Below, piece after piece: positions 36,483-43,856 of a stretch of 43,856 nucleotides of DNA. The notes under the pieces are model-generated. The model searched no databases. It had not been told where the DNA came from and saw only the letters and a list, made by a program, of their open reading frames with translations. This DNA comes from Omnitrophica bacterium GWA2_41_15 (GTDB taxonomy: Bacteria; Omnitrophota; Gorgyraeia; Gygaellales; Profunditerraquicolaceae), in assembly GCA_919902445.1 (NCBI GenBank), contig CAKKQZ010000011.1:12783-56638 (forward strand), in the 5' to 3' direction. The translations under genes and the position numbers were made by a program. Numbering within the stretch: the first letter of the stretch is position 1; every line of letters starts with the position of its first letter.

Positions 36483-38330
36483 ATGGCAAATAACCGTAAG
36501 CAAAAGATGAACAATATACTCAGGCGCTCTCCCTTCGGCTGGATATTGGCGATAATAATATTCTTCCTCTTGATTAACTCTTTAAATATTCCTATAACCG
36601 GCGTGCCTAAGGAGCTGTCTTATAGCGAGTTTTACCAGGTCCTAAAGAATGGCCCTGAAAAAATTAAGTCCGTAACCAAGGTTGAGTCTATCTTGCAAGG
36701 TGAATTTGCAGATGGTTCCAAATTCTTTGTCAATATTCCCGATAATGACCCTGAACTACTTAGCGCCATGCGCCAGAACCTTAAACATTTTGATGTTAAA
36801 CCGCCACGCACTTTCTGGATAAGCCTGCTTTTTAATTTAGGCCCTATTATGCTTCTGATTTTTTTCTGGTGGATGATGGCTGCGCGCGGCGAGCAGCTGG
36901 GAAACAGGATTATGGGTTTTGGCAAGGTGCGCCCTAAGATTCAAAGCGAAAGGGAGAAGGCAACCTTTAATGATGTTGCCGGGGTTGACGAGGCCAAAGA
37001 AGAACTAAAAGAGGTAATCGATTTTTTAAGCGACCCGAAAAAATTCCAGAAGTTAGGCGGGAAGATTCCGAAAGGAGTTTTGCTTGTCGGCCCTCCCGGT
37101 TGCGGTAAAACGCTTATTGCAAGGGCCGTTGCCGGAGAAGCGGGGGTGCCTTTTTTTAGCATATCAGGGTCGGATTTTGTTGAGATGTTTGTTGGCGTTG
37201 GGGCAAGCCGCGTCCGTGATTTATTTGAACAGGGCAGGCGCGCCGCAAAAGTATCCGGTAAAGGGTCAATAATTTTTATTGACGAAATAGACGCGGTCGG
37301 CCGCTTGCGTTTTTCCGGAATTGGCGGAGGCCATGATGAACGAGAGCAGACGCTGAATGCGTTGCTTGTGGAGATGGATGGTTTTGATACTGCCCAGGGG
37401 ATTATATTGATTGCCGCAACCAACAGGCCCGATACTTTAGATCCGGCCCTTCTTCGGCCGGGAAGGTTTGACCGGACTATTATTGTAAATTTACCCGATA
37501 TCAAAGGAAGAGAGGAGATACTTAAGGTCCATACCAGAAAGATTAAACTTGCGCCTTCAGCAGACCTTAAAGCTGTTGCCTCTTCTACTCCGGGTTTTTC
37601 CGGAGCTGACCTTGCTAATCTTTGCAATGAGGCTGCGCTTCTTGGGGCAAGGGCCAATAAAGAGGCAGTGGACGAAGTAGATTTTGATAAATCAGTTGAG
37701 AGAGTACTTATGGGCCCGGAAAAAAAGAGCCACATTATGTCTAAAAAGGAAAAAGATATTACATCTTTACATGAATCAGGCCATGCGCTCCTTTCTTTGC
37801 TTTTACCCGAGATAGACCCGCTTAAAAAAGTATCCATTATTCCAAGGGGCCTGGCAGGCGGTTATACTTTTACCGCTCCGATAGAGGACAGGCATTATTT
37901 AGGCAAAAAAGAGCTTTTTGCAAGGATTATGGTAATGCTCGGCGGCCGCGTATCAGAAGAGATTAATCTGGATGATATCACCACAGGTGCTCAGGATGAC
38001 CTGGAAAAGGCAACGCAGATTGCCCGGCATATGGTCACGCACTTCGGGATGTCCGAAAAGCTCGGACATATGACATTGGGCAGGCGCGAAGGGCTTTTGT
38101 TTCTCGGACGCGACATTATGGAGGAAAAGAATTACAGCGATGAAACCGCGCGGCTCATAGATGAAGAAGTTAAAAGAATAGTGGATGAGGCCTACCTTAA
38201 AGCAAAGGCACTATTGCAGCAGAATATCGATAAATTAAAGCTCCTCTCAAACACTTTACTGGAAAAGGAAGTGTTAAGCGGAGAAGAAGTAAAACGTTTA
38301 TTGGCAATGGAAAAAGCCGACCTCACCTAA
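36483..38330 (+). CDS. ftsH: ATP-dependent zinc metalloprotease FtsH
   Basis: FtsH is a membrane AAA+ protease that degrades misfolded membrane and regulatory proteins. The 615-residue protein has two N-terminal membrane helices (~18-37 and ~110-132) flanking a periplasmic domain, Walker A GPPGCGKT, Walker [12 protein letters not shown], the second region of homology ([20 protein letters not shown]), and the zinc motif HESGH. All catalytic elements are present. folP starts 11 bases downstream. Confidence 0.97.
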   Translation: MANNRKQKMNNILRRSPFGWILAIIIFFLLINSLNIPITGVPKELSYSEFYQVLKNGPEKIKSVTKVESILQGEFADGSKFFVNIPDNDPELLSAMRQNLKHFDVKPPRTFWISLLFNLGPIMLLIFFWWMMAARGEQLGNRIMGFGKVRPKIQSEREKATFNDVAGVDEAKEELKEVIDFLSDPKKFQKLGGKIPKGVLLVGPPGCGKTLIARAVAGEAGVPFFSISGSDFVEMFVGVGASRVRDLFEQGRRAAKVSGKGSIIFIDEIDAVGRLRFSGIGGGHDEREQTLNALLVEMDGFDTAQGIILIAATNRPDTLDPALLRPGRFDRTIIVNLPDIKGREEILKVHTRKIKLAPSADLKAVASSTPGFSGADLANLCNEAALLGARANKEAVDEVDFDKSVERVLMGPEKKSHIMSKKEKDITSLHESGHALLSLLLPEIDPLKKVSIIPRGLAGGYTFTAPIEDRHYLGKKELFARIMVMLGGRVSEEINLDDITTGAQDDLEKATQIARHMVTHFGMSEKLGHMTLGRREGLLFLGRDIMEEKNYSDETARLIDEEVKRIVDEAYLKAKALLQQNIDKLKLLSNTLLEKEVLSGEEVKRLLAMEKADLT

Positions 38331-38341
38331 ACCCCTTAGAA

Positions 38342-39526
38342 ATGCGCGTACTCCAAACAGACCGCCCCGAATATATTAAACAAATAATGCAGGATATAAA
38401 AGTTGACCCCTATGGCATTGAGATCATGTATCCCAAAGCCATGCATTATCTTATCCGCATGAACTCAGTTTCAAATATCGCGGCAAACATACTCAAACAA
38501 GAGATGCTCTCTTTAGGTGGCGATGTGGCGGTAGCCAGAGGCGCGCTCACCGGCAAGGTGAATAAAACAGATTGCCTTGTAATGGGAAATCTTTCTCAGT
38601 TTAGCTTATTAAGTGAGAAGTTAAGCAGGCAGCCTTTCGGGTTAAATAGATTATCCGTAGAGCTTTCTTGTGTATTAAGCAATTATCAAAAAGAGAAGTT
38701 TGTCTTGGATTTGGGTAGGTATAAATTAAAGCTCGGTAACGGTACGCATATTATGGGAGTTTTAAACCTTACGCCCGATTCTTTTAGCGGCGACGGGCTT
38801 TATGGCAGAAAAACAGAAGAGATAATCGAGCATGCGCAAAGGCTAGCGAGCGACGGAGCTGATATCCTGGATATCGGGGGAGAATCGAGTAGGCCCGGAG
38901 CCGTTGTAGTTCAAGAAAAAGAAGAATTAAAAAGGGTAATCCCTGTAATAAAATTACTTGTGAAAAAAGTAAAGGTGCCTATATCCATAGATACTTATAA
39001 ACCGCAAGTAGCTAGGGCAGCATTGGATAGCGGTGCCCTCATTGTAAATGATATATCGGGATTAAGAAATCCAAGGATGGGGAGAATAGTTGCGCAATAT
39101 AGGGCCGCTGTTGTAATCATGCATAGGAAAGGAAATACTCTGTCGATGCAGAAGAACCCCCGGTATGAATCTCTAATAGACGAAATACTGCAGTATCTTG
39201 AAAAGGCAATCAACAGGGGAGTTGAAGCAGGGATTGATAAAGATAAGATTATAGTTGACCCAGGAATAGGTTTCGGAAAAACTACAGAGCACAACCTTGA
39301 AATATTACAAAACCTTAGTGATTTTAAAGCGCTCGGCAGGCCTATATTAGTAGGCACTTCAAGAAAATCTTTTATAGGCAAAATCTTAAATGCCAAACCA
39401 CGGGAAAGGATTTTTGGAACAGTATCCAGCTGCGTATTGGCGGTGAAAAACGGTGCCAAAATAATCCGCACGCATGATTGCCTAGAGATTAAACAGGCAT
39501 TAAGGGTATTAGATGAGGTGCGCTAA
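38342..39526 (+). CDS. folP: Dihydropteroate synthase with N-terminal extension
   Basis: FolP joins p-aminobenzoate and pterin diphosphate in folate synthesis, which feeds the methyl branch encoded nearby. The catalytic TIM barrel occupies residues ~135-390, with MGVLNLTPDSFSGDG, ADILDIGGESSRPGA, ISIDTYKPQVARAAL, IVNDISGL and VGTSRKSFIGKIL. An extra N-terminal domain of ~125 residues precedes it; such ~390-residue forms occur in several bacterial lineages. ftsH and cdaA flank it closely. Confidence 0.94.
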   Translation: MRVLQTDRPEYIKQIMQDIKVDPYGIEIMYPKAMHYLIRMNSVSNIAANILKQEMLSLGGDVAVARGALTGKVNKTDCLVMGNLSQFSLLSEKLSRQPFGLNRLSVELSCVLSNYQKEKFVLDLGRYKLKLGNGTHIMGVLNLTPDSFSGDGLYGRKTEEIIEHAQRLASDGADILDIGGESSRPGAVVVQEKEELKRVIPVIKLLVKKVKVPISIDTYKPQVARAALDSGALIVNDISGLRNPRMGRIVAQYRAAVVIMHRKGNTLSMQKNPRYESLIDEILQYLEKAINRGVEAGIDKDKIIVDPGIGFGKTTEHNLEILQNLSDFKALGRPILVGTSRKSFIGKILNAKPRERIFGTVSSCVLAVKNGAKIIRTHDCLEIKQALRVLDEVR

Positions 39527-39547
39527 GGGCAGGGTAAATAGATAGAG

Positions 39548-40318
39548 ATGGGCGAGTTGAGCATGCTAATAACCTGGAAACCGATAATTGAAATACTGAT
39601 ACTTTGGTTTGTGATCTATCACATTATGCTCTTCTTTGAAGGAACGCGCGCTATTTCTGTATTAAGGGGGATTGTAATTGTCCTAGTCGCATTCTTTTTA
39701 TTTGAAAAACTAAACCTACAGGTGTTAAACTGGTTGTTTACAAAATTATTCGGCATATCAATCATAGCTATTTTGATAATCTTTCATCCTGAAATAAGGC
39801 AGGGATTAGCGCGGCTTGGCCAGAGGCATCTTTTTTCTCCCGCTTTAAGGGAGGAAGAACTGGACTATATGCTACGAGAAATAGGCATTGCGGCGGATAG
39901 CCTCTCCAGGAATAAAATCGGGGCCCTTATTGCCATTGAGAAGAATGATCCGTTATCCGGCTATATTGAAAGCGGAGTTAGTGTTGATGCGCGCGTTAGC
40001 GCGGAATTAATCGAAGCGATATTTACTCCGAATAATCCGCTTCATGACGGAGGTTTGATTATTCAGCAGGGAAGAATCGCTGCAGCCGGATGTTTATTTC
40101 CGCTTTCAGAGAATAAAGAATTAAACCGTATATTCGGCACAAGGCATAGGGCAGCTTTAGGTTTAAGTGAAGAAACCGATGCCGTAGTAATCATTATTTC
40201 CGAAGAAAGGCAGGATATATCCTTAGTTTACAGGAATAGGTTATATAAAGATTTAAGCAGAGAAGATATGCTCCTTAAGATAAAAGAGGTTATAAAACTT
40301 ACAAAAGAGAATGATTAA
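39548..40318 (+). CDS. cdaA: Diadenylate cyclase (c-di-AMP synthase) CdaA
   Basis: CdaA condenses two ATP into cyclic di-AMP, a second messenger for osmotic and wall homeostasis. The 256-residue protein has three N-terminal membrane helices (~11-75) and a DAC domain with the catalytic motifs NNPLHDGGLII and GTRHRAALGLSE. The start may be ATG 39548 (GATAGAG nearby) or ATG 39563; the first is given. A 45-aa cdaR-like frame overlaps its end by 8 bases. Confidence 0.93.
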   Translation: MGELSMLITWKPIIEILILWFVIYHIMLFFEGTRAISVLRGIVIVLVAFFLFEKLNLQVLNWLFTKLFGISIIAILIIFHPEIRQGLARLGQRHLFSPALREEELDYMLREIGIAADSLSRNKIGALIAIEKNDPLSGYIESGVSVDARVSAELIEAIFTPNNPLHDGGLIIQQGRIAAAGCLFPLSENKELNRIFGTRHRAALGLSEETDAVVIIISEERQDISLVYRNRLYKDLSREDMLLKIKEVIKLTKEND

Positions 40319-40448
40319 AGAAAAAGCCAGTATTGTTTACAGGGTTAGGCATTTGTTTATTTATCATCCCTGGCTAAAAATCCTCGCTTTAATACTGGCG
40401 ATTATAGTATGGCATTATGCCAGTGATGAGATAAGCAGGTTTAACTAA
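40311..40448 (+). CDS. Very short CdaR/YbbR-like protein (membrane segment only)
   Basis: The frame encodes 45 residues: MIKEKASIVYRVRHLF, then the hydrophobic segment PWLKILALILAIIVWHYASD, then the stop. The N-x-W-L-K-(I/L)-L-A-L-x-L-A-x-x-(I/L)-W pattern is the usual N-terminus of YbbR/CdaR proteins, which activate CdaA and follow it in operons. Here all YbbR repeats are missing, and the stop TAA (40446-40448) is formed by the left edge (TAATTC) of a hairpin repeat. It overlaps cdaA by 8 bases. It may be a remnant truncated by the repeat or a natural mini-CdaR. Confidence 0.6.
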   Translation: MIKEKASIVYRVRHLFIYHPWLKILALILAIIVWHYASDEISRFN

Positions 40449-40502
40449 TTCGCGCAGATAACTTACTCGCACTGTCGTGTTCGTAAGTTATGCGCTCATT
40501 AA
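40446..40502 (+). repeat. Single hairpin of the composite family between cdaR remnant and pdxJ
   Basis: TAATTC (40446-40451), left arm with ATAACTTAC (40458-40466), loop, right arm GTAAGTTAT (40483-40491), then TCATTAA (40496-40502). The outer GCGC/GCGC pairs extend the stem, with a two-base bulge in the 5' arm. Borders match hairpin III of the composite elements. The pdxJ ATG is at 40505, with no Shine-Dalgarno between. Confidence 0.85.
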
Positions 40503-40504
40503 AT

Positions 40505-41281
40505 ATGCCGAAATTAGGGGTAAACATAGACCATGTTGCCACTTTAAGGCAGGTTCGCCAGGGGATAGAGCCGGAGCCGGTATTGGCTGCATTAATCTGC
40601 GAGGCATCAGGCGCTGACGGGATAGTGGTGCATTTAAGGGAGGACCGCCGCCACGTTCAGGATAACGACGTTTATATTTTAAAAAAGTGCGTGAAGACAA
40701 AATTAAATCTAGAGATGTCTGTTGTTCCTGAGATTGTAAGGATAGCCTGCAAAGTAAAACCGGATCAGGCAACATTGGTGCCTGAGCGAAGGCAGGAATT
40801 AACTACAGAGGGTGGTTTGGATGTAGCTGCTAATTTCAAGAGAGTAAAACAGGCAGTAGAAAGATTGCACGAAAGCGGAATAAGGGTGAGTTTATTTATT
40901 GATCCCGATGAAAAACAGATAGATGCATCAAAAAAGTCCGGGGTTGGGATGATAGAATTGCATACCGGACGCTACGGCGATGCTAAAGGTAAGAAAAAGC
41001 AGGATAAATATTTTAAAGAACTTCAAAATGCAGCCGCCTTTGCTATAAACAAAGGCTTGATTGTAAACGCCGGGCATGGGTTGGATTATTATAATGTGGC
41101 GAGGGTTGCGAGAATCAAAGGTATAGAGGAATTGAATATCGGTTATTCCATTGTCTGCCGCGCTGTATTAGTAGGTTTAAGCAGGGCAGTAAAAGAGATG
41201 AAGGAATTGATTAGCACTGCAGTAGGGACTGTCCCCGTCAGAGCTAAGGCTACGCCTCGCAAGAGGGACTGTCTCTACTAA
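40505..41281 (+). CDS. pdxJ: Pyridoxine 5'-phosphate synthase
   Basis: PdxJ closes the pyridoxine ring from aminoacetone phosphate and deoxyxylulose phosphate. The 258-residue TIM barrel has the start KLGVNIDHVATLRQVRQG, DGIVVHLREDRRHVQD, LEMSVVPEI, ATLVPERRQELTTEGGLD, LFIDPD, IELHTGRYGD and NAGHGLDYYNV. The frame is open to ATG 40490, but that lies in the hairpin arm, so 40505 is preferred. The last ~20 residues (after LISTAVG) are encoded by a GGGACTGTCCC palindrome. No ribosome-binding site is evident. Confidence 0.94.
   Translation: MPKLGVNIDHVATLRQVRQGIEPEPVLAALICEASGADGIVVHLREDRRHVQDNDVYILKKCVKTKLNLEMSVVPEIVRIACKVKPDQATLVPERRQELTTEGGLDVAANFKRVKQAVERLHESGIRVSLFIDPDEKQIDASKKSGVGMIELHTGRYGDAKGKKKQDKYFKELQNAAAFAINKGLIVNAGHGLDYYNVARVARIKGIEELNIGYSIVCRAVLVGLSRAVKEMKELISTAVGTVPVRAKATPRKRDCLY
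41221..41279. repeat. GGGACTGTCCC palindrome forming the 3' end of pdxJ
   Basis: AGTAGGGACTGTCCC (41221-41235) faces GGGACTGTCTCTACT (41265-41279); 13 of 15 positions pair. The element codes for the last residues of PdxJ and supplies the stop codon (41279-41281). It is a third case of this family within or at the end of a coding region. Confidence 0.8.
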
Positions 41282-41326
41282 GCGAGATAAGGATAGAAGG
41301 ACTAATTACGCCAAAGAGATGTCGAT

Positions 41327-41683
41327 ATGATTTTGGGTACAGGTGTAGATATTACTGAGGTCAGGCGCCTTAAACAGGCCGTAGAAAAATGGGGGAAGGA
41401 TTTTTTAAACAGGATATTTACAAAAGAAGAGCTGGAGAACGCTAAGACGCGCGGAAGCCTTTATCAGCATTTAGCCGGAAGGTTCGCAGCTAAAGAAGCG
41501 GTGTTTAAGGCAGTAGGGGATAAGAATTTAACCTGGAAGGATGTGCAGATTTTGAATGATAAAGAGGGAAAACCTCTTTGTGTCCTTTTAAATGGTAAAG
41601 GTAAGAGGCTGGACGTACATATATCCATTTCCCATGTGAAAACCTATGCGGTTGCCAACGCAATTATTACGCAGAAGCCCTGA
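41327..41683 (+). CDS. acpS: Holo-[acyl-carrier-protein] synthase
   Basis: AcpS attaches phosphopantetheine to acyl carrier protein. The 118-residue protein has the family motifs ILGTGVDITEVRRL, RIFTKEEL, GRFAAKEAVFKAVG and ISISHVKTYAVA. Metal-binding D (in GVDITE) and E (in AKEA) are present. The length is standard. The 3' end overlaps nnrD by 38 bases. Confidence 0.95.
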   Translation: MILGTGVDITEVRRLKQAVEKWGKDFLNRIFTKEELENAKTRGSLYQHLAGRFAAKEAVFKAVGDKNLTWKDVQILNDKEGKPLCVLLNGKGKRLDVHISISHVKTYAVANAIITQKP

Positions 41684-42509
41684 TGCGCATAAGGGGGACT
41701 TCGGGCATATTCTTATGCTGGCTGGTTCGGCAAGATTTTCCGGGGCAGCGGTTTTATGCGCTCAAGCGGCATATCGTTGCGGCGCAGGGTTAGTTACTCT
41801 GGGTATACCCAAAAGCTTAAATACAGCAATAATAAAAATAAAGCCCAAAGAGGCAATGACCCTGCCGTTACCGGAAACCAAAGAGGGCACTTTAAGTTCA
41901 GGCGCTTTTAAACAAGTAAAATATTTTTCTAAAAATATAGATGTTGTAGTGATAGGGCCGGGGCTTACGCAGAATAAATCAACTCAGGCGTTCGCAAGAA
42001 AAGTTATTTCCGGAATAAATAAACCGATGGTGATAGATGCCGATGGCTTAAATGCTTTAGCTGGCCACTTAAAGATTTTACGCACACCGCACAGCGCAGT
42101 CCGCACACGCGTATTGACTCCGCATCCCGGAGAAATGTCCAGGCTATTAGGGGTAAGTGTAAAAAAGGCTCAAAGCAGCAGGAAAGAAACCGCCATCAAT
42201 TTTGCTAAAGATTATAAAGTAACCTTGGCACTTAAAGGCCATAATACAGTAGTTGCGGATTACAATGGCAGCCTATATGTAAATAAAACAGGAAATCCCG
42301 GAATGGCGACAGCCGGAAGCGGGGATGTTTTAACCGGTATAATTGCGGCATTCCTTGGGCAGGGCCTTGACGCTTTTAGCGCGGCGAAGTTTGCGGTTTA
42401 TCTGCACGGATTAGCAGGGGATTTGGCAGCTAAAGAAAAAACTCAAACTAGCTTGATTGCTTCTGATATAATAGATAAGATACCGAAGGCGATAAAGAGG
42501 TGTAGTTAA
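41646..42509 (+). CDS. nnrD: ADP-dependent (S)-NAD(P)H-hydrate dehydratase
   Basis: NnrD repairs hydrated NAD(P)H. The 287-residue protein corresponds to the dehydratase domain alone (the NnrE epimerase domain often fused upstream is absent). Motifs are DAHKGDFGHILMLAGSARFSGAA, VVIGPGLTQ, VIDADGLNAL, VLTPHPGEMSRLLG, LKGHNTVV and NPGMATAGSGDVLTGIIAAFL. The start at 41646 keeps the LPTQLLRRSPDAHKGDFG segment typical of the family, at the price of a 38-base overlap with acpS and no clear ribosome-binding site. Confidence 0.92.
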   Translation: MRLPTQLLRRSPDAHKGDFGHILMLAGSARFSGAAVLCAQAAYRCGAGLVTLGIPKSLNTAIIKIKPKEAMTLPLPETKEGTLSSGAFKQVKYFSKNIDVVVIGPGLTQNKSTQAFARKVISGINKPMVIDADGLNALAGHLKILRTPHSAVRTRVLTPHPGEMSRLLGVSVKKAQSSRKETAINFAKDYKVTLALKGHNTVVADYNGSLYVNKTGNPGMATAGSGDVLTGIIAAFLGQGLDAFSAAKFAVYLHGLAGDLAAKEKTQTSLIASDIIDKIPKAIKRCS

Positions 42510-42926
42510 ATGGCTATTACAAAACAAAAAGGGGATATTGCAGAGGCTTTTATTGTTTATTCACTCAAGCAAAATGGATTTAATGTTCTTTTGCCTTGGG
42601 GGGAAGATAATAGGTATGATCTTGTCAGCGAAAAGAACGGAGTCTTTAAGCGCATTCAAGTTAAGTATGCCACGCCTAAAGATGGCACAGTCGAAGTAAG
42701 AATGAGAAGTTGTAATAATTACAATATTATACATTACTCGCCAAAGGATATAGATATCATTGCTGTATTTTCTCCCAAAGAAAATAAAGTATATTTTGTT
42801 CCCTTAAATGGTTTTAAGAATAAAAGTACATGTAAATTGCGAATATCGCCAACAAAAAACAAACAAAAGAAACTTGTAATCATGGCTTCTAAATATGAAT
42901 CTAGATTCGATCTGCTTGAAAAATAA
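42510..42926 (+). CDS. PD-(D/E)XK nuclease-like protein (group I intron-type PDDEXK_5 family)
   Basis: The 138-residue protein starts directly after the nnrD stop. The pattern KGDIAEAFIVYSLKQNGFNV, then NRYDLV, then KRIQVKYAT provides the E, D and Q-x-K residues of the PD-(D/E)XK nuclease core. It resembles the small endonucleases linked to group I introns (as in the cyanobacterial tRNA-intron enzyme I-Ssp6803I), but no intron is seen in the adjacent tRNA genes. It may be a stand-alone nuclease or a domesticated homing enzyme. Base composition looks like its neighbours. Confidence 0.75.
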   Translation: MAITKQKGDIAEAFIVYSLKQNGFNVLLPWGEDNRYDLVSEKNGVFKRIQVKYATPKDGTVEVRMRSCNNYNIIHYSPKDIDIIAVFSPKENKVYFVPLNGFKNKSTCKLRISPTKNKQKKLVIMASKYESRFDLLEK

Positions 42927-42930
42927 TTTT

Positions 42931-43003
42931 GCTGGCGTAGCTCAGTTGGTAGAGCTCCTCACTTGTAATGAGGAGGTCGCCCGTTCAATTCGGGTCGCCA
43001 GCT
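42931..43003 (+). tRNA. tRNA-Thr (anticodon TGT)
   Basis: Acceptor GCTGGCG (42931-42937) pairs with CGCCAGC (42996-43002). Anticodon stem CCTCA/TGAGG encloses CTTGTAA with anticodon TGT, reading ACA. CCA is not encoded. It is the first of a three-tRNA cluster and begins 4 bases after the nuclease gene. Confidence 0.96.
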
Positions 43004-43021
43004 TTGATATAATTAATATTG

Positions 43022-43107
43022 GGGCAGGTACCCAAGCGGCCAAAGGGGACAGACTGTAAATCTGTTGCACTTGTGCTTCAGAGGTTCGAATCCTCTCCTG
43101 CCCACCA
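43022..43107 (+). tRNA. tRNA-Tyr (anticodon GTA)
   Basis: Acceptor GGGCAGG (43022-43028) pairs with CCTGCCC (43097-43103). Anticodon stem ACAGA/TCTGT encloses CTGTAAA with anticodon GTA. A long variable arm (TGCACTTGTGCTTCA region) marks it as class II, as expected for bacterial tRNA-Tyr. CCA is encoded (43105-43107). Confidence 0.96.
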
Positions 43108-43202
43108 GCTTTTGTTTTACGAAAGCAAGGCAAAAGCGTAGTCCCGAGCGGCATTGATTTAATTGAAACCGCGAGGGAACAAAGATTAACTTGTGGTACG
43201 AC

Positions 43203-43273
43203 GCGGGTGTAGTTCAATGGTAGAACAATAGCCTTCCAAGCTATATATGTCGGTCCGATTCCGATCACCCGCT
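43203..43273 (+). tRNA. tRNA-Gly (anticodon TCC)
   Basis: Acceptor GCGGGTG (43203-43209) pairs with CACCCGC (43266-43272). Anticodon stem ATAGC/GCTAT encloses CTTCCAA with anticodon TCC, reading GGA. CCA is not encoded. The 95-base spacer before it contains a GCTTTTG/CAAAAGC inverted repeat but no gene. Confidence 0.95.
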
Positions 43274-43323
43274 AATAAAACAGGCGGATGGAGGAATAGC
43301 GCTGACGAATTGAGGAATGTGAT

Positions 43324-43856
43324 ATGTCTGAGGAACTTTTAAAGCCGGTTTTTATCGATGCCTTTGACCTGGATGATGCATGGTTTCAATGCCTATCGGA
43401 AATCCTGGAAAAAGGGCACGTATATACCATAACCCGCGGCAGCTATGAGGGGCAGAAGCGCCTGGAGTTTGATTTTGTAACAATTAGAGTCAGGAAACCA
43501 GCCCACCAAATTATACCTATAATACCGGAAGGAATGAGTATCCCTGTGCCTACCGATATGGATTATATTCAGGGTTATTTGAGTTATCTTTTAACCGGCT
43601 CAAAAACCCAAACAGAGGATTATACATACGGAGAGAGGCTGGTTGACCCTAAGGTAAGGATAAAACAGGATGTCGACGGAAAAGAGCTGGTTAAAGAAAT
43701 GCCTTTGAATGTTAATCAGGTTGAGGAGGTCATTAAGCTTTTTAAGGAAAAAGGCGAGGGGACAAACCAGGCAACTATGGAAATAGGCATGCCCGGAGAT
43801 ATAAAATTGGTTGATCCCCCTTGCCTCAGGATAATCGACACAAGGGTCAGATACGG
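43324..43856 (+). CDS. Thymidylate synthase-like protein (3' end outside window)
   Basis: The frame is open from ATG 43324 (GAGGAA about 8 bases upstream) to the window edge, giving 177 residues so far. It starts MSEELLKPVFIDAFDLDDAW. Visible motifs are YTYGERLVDP, NVNQVEEVIKLFKEKGEGTN and DPPCLRIIDTRVRY. The PPC motif with following basic/aromatic residues resembles the catalytic Cys loop of ThyA-type thymidylate synthases, in a divergent form. It lies just after the tRNA cluster. The assignment rests on a few motifs, because the dUMP-binding region is mostly outside the window. Confidence 0.65.
   Translation, partial: MSEELLKPVFIDAFDLDDAWFQCLSEILEKGHVYTITRGSYEGQKRLEFDFVTIRVRKPAHQIIPIIPEGMSIPVPTDMDYIQGYLSYLLTGSKTQTEDYTYGERLVDPKVRIKQDVDGKELVKEMPLNVNQVEEVIKLFKEKGEGTNQATMEIGMPGDIKLVDPPCLRIIDTRVRY

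Noticed and set aside
36941-37837. Long - strand open frame of 298 codons
   Set aside because: It lies entirely antisense to ftsH, whose + strand frame carries all AAA+ and protease motifs; the - strand product is Ser-rich and without recognisable features.
42942-43268. - strand open frame of 108 codons
   Set aside because: It is the antisense translation of the tRNA-Thr/Tyr/Gly cluster; its residues (such as RIRTSEAQ) are a well-known artefact of tRNA genes.

Overview
This 43.9-kb window is a gene-dense bacterial chromosome segment. Almost all genes lie on the + strand in tight, often overlapping operons; one large gene (16581-19814) is on the - strand. The gene set is that of a diderm, probably anaerobic bacterium. 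It has a large outer-membrane-barrel candidate ending in Phe, corrinoid/iron-sulfur protein genes of the Wood-Ljungdahl pathway (acsC, acsD, acsE and the reductive activator), GatCAB, a type A-like RNase P RNA, and several families of palindromic repeats. This resembles an uncultured lineage such as Candidatus Omnitrophota. That assignment is inference from gene content and was not tested by phylogeny.

Layout. 1-2000: the tail of an unidentified gene, tRNA-Ile2(CAT), tRNA-Val(CAC), a zinc-ribbon coiled-coil protein, an RNase HI and rnpB. 2004-4506: yebC, ruvC, ruvA, scpB. 4507-8523: aromatic amino-acid operon pheA, hisC-type aminotransferase, aroF, tyrA. 8520-12898: cmk, lepA, lepB, pgsA, plsY. 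12899-19814: two promoter/leader regions, a small hypothetical gene, a 929-aa TPR/outer-membrane protein and a convergent 1077-aa GH94-like protein. 19815-20317: repeat-rich intergenic region and a strong promoter. 20318-26543: gatC, gatA, gatB, ctpA, a divergent polysaccharide deacetylase, tsaD. 26709-28154: mgtC-like gene, a bactofilin fused to a helix-turn-helix, and a membrane-anchored helix-turn-helix protein. 28159-34875: larB, an FmdE-like gene, acsC, the RACo-type activator, acsD, acsE. 34876-36361: dgkA, tRNA-Met, tilS. 36483-42926: ftsH, folP, cdaA, a 45-aa cdaR-like remnant, pdxJ, acpS, nnrD, a PD-(D/E)XK protein. 42931-43856: tRNA-Thr, tRNA-Tyr, tRNA-Gly and the start of a thymidylate-synthase-like gene.

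How the genes work together. AcsE moves a methyl group from methyl-tetrahydrofolate to the AcsC/AcsD corrinoid protein, and the ferredoxin-domain ATPase re-reduces inactive cobalt. The CO dehydrogenase/acetyl-CoA synthase subunits are not in this window. TilS modifies the CAT anticodon of a tRNA-Ile2 that is also encoded here. CdaA makes c-di-AMP.

The most unusual content is the repeats. (1) A composite of three consecutive hairpins occurs three times (19878-20037 reversed, 27151-27321, 32873-33037). Its linkers are conserved, while the middle stem has a completely different sequence in each copy yet still pairs perfectly. Two copies end in an identical 61-bp block lying directly against the ribosome-binding sites of the bactofilin gene and acsD. 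(2) Palindromes built on GGGACAGTCCC are scattered between genes, and also occur in frame inside gatA, at the ends of pdxJ and acsD, and in a variable helix of rnpB. (3) A third family lies at the 3' ends of pgsA and tsaD. (4) Further in-frame palindromes lie inside tsaD and the outer-membrane protein gene. These look like small mobilised hairpin elements that are tolerated in RNA, protein and leader contexts.
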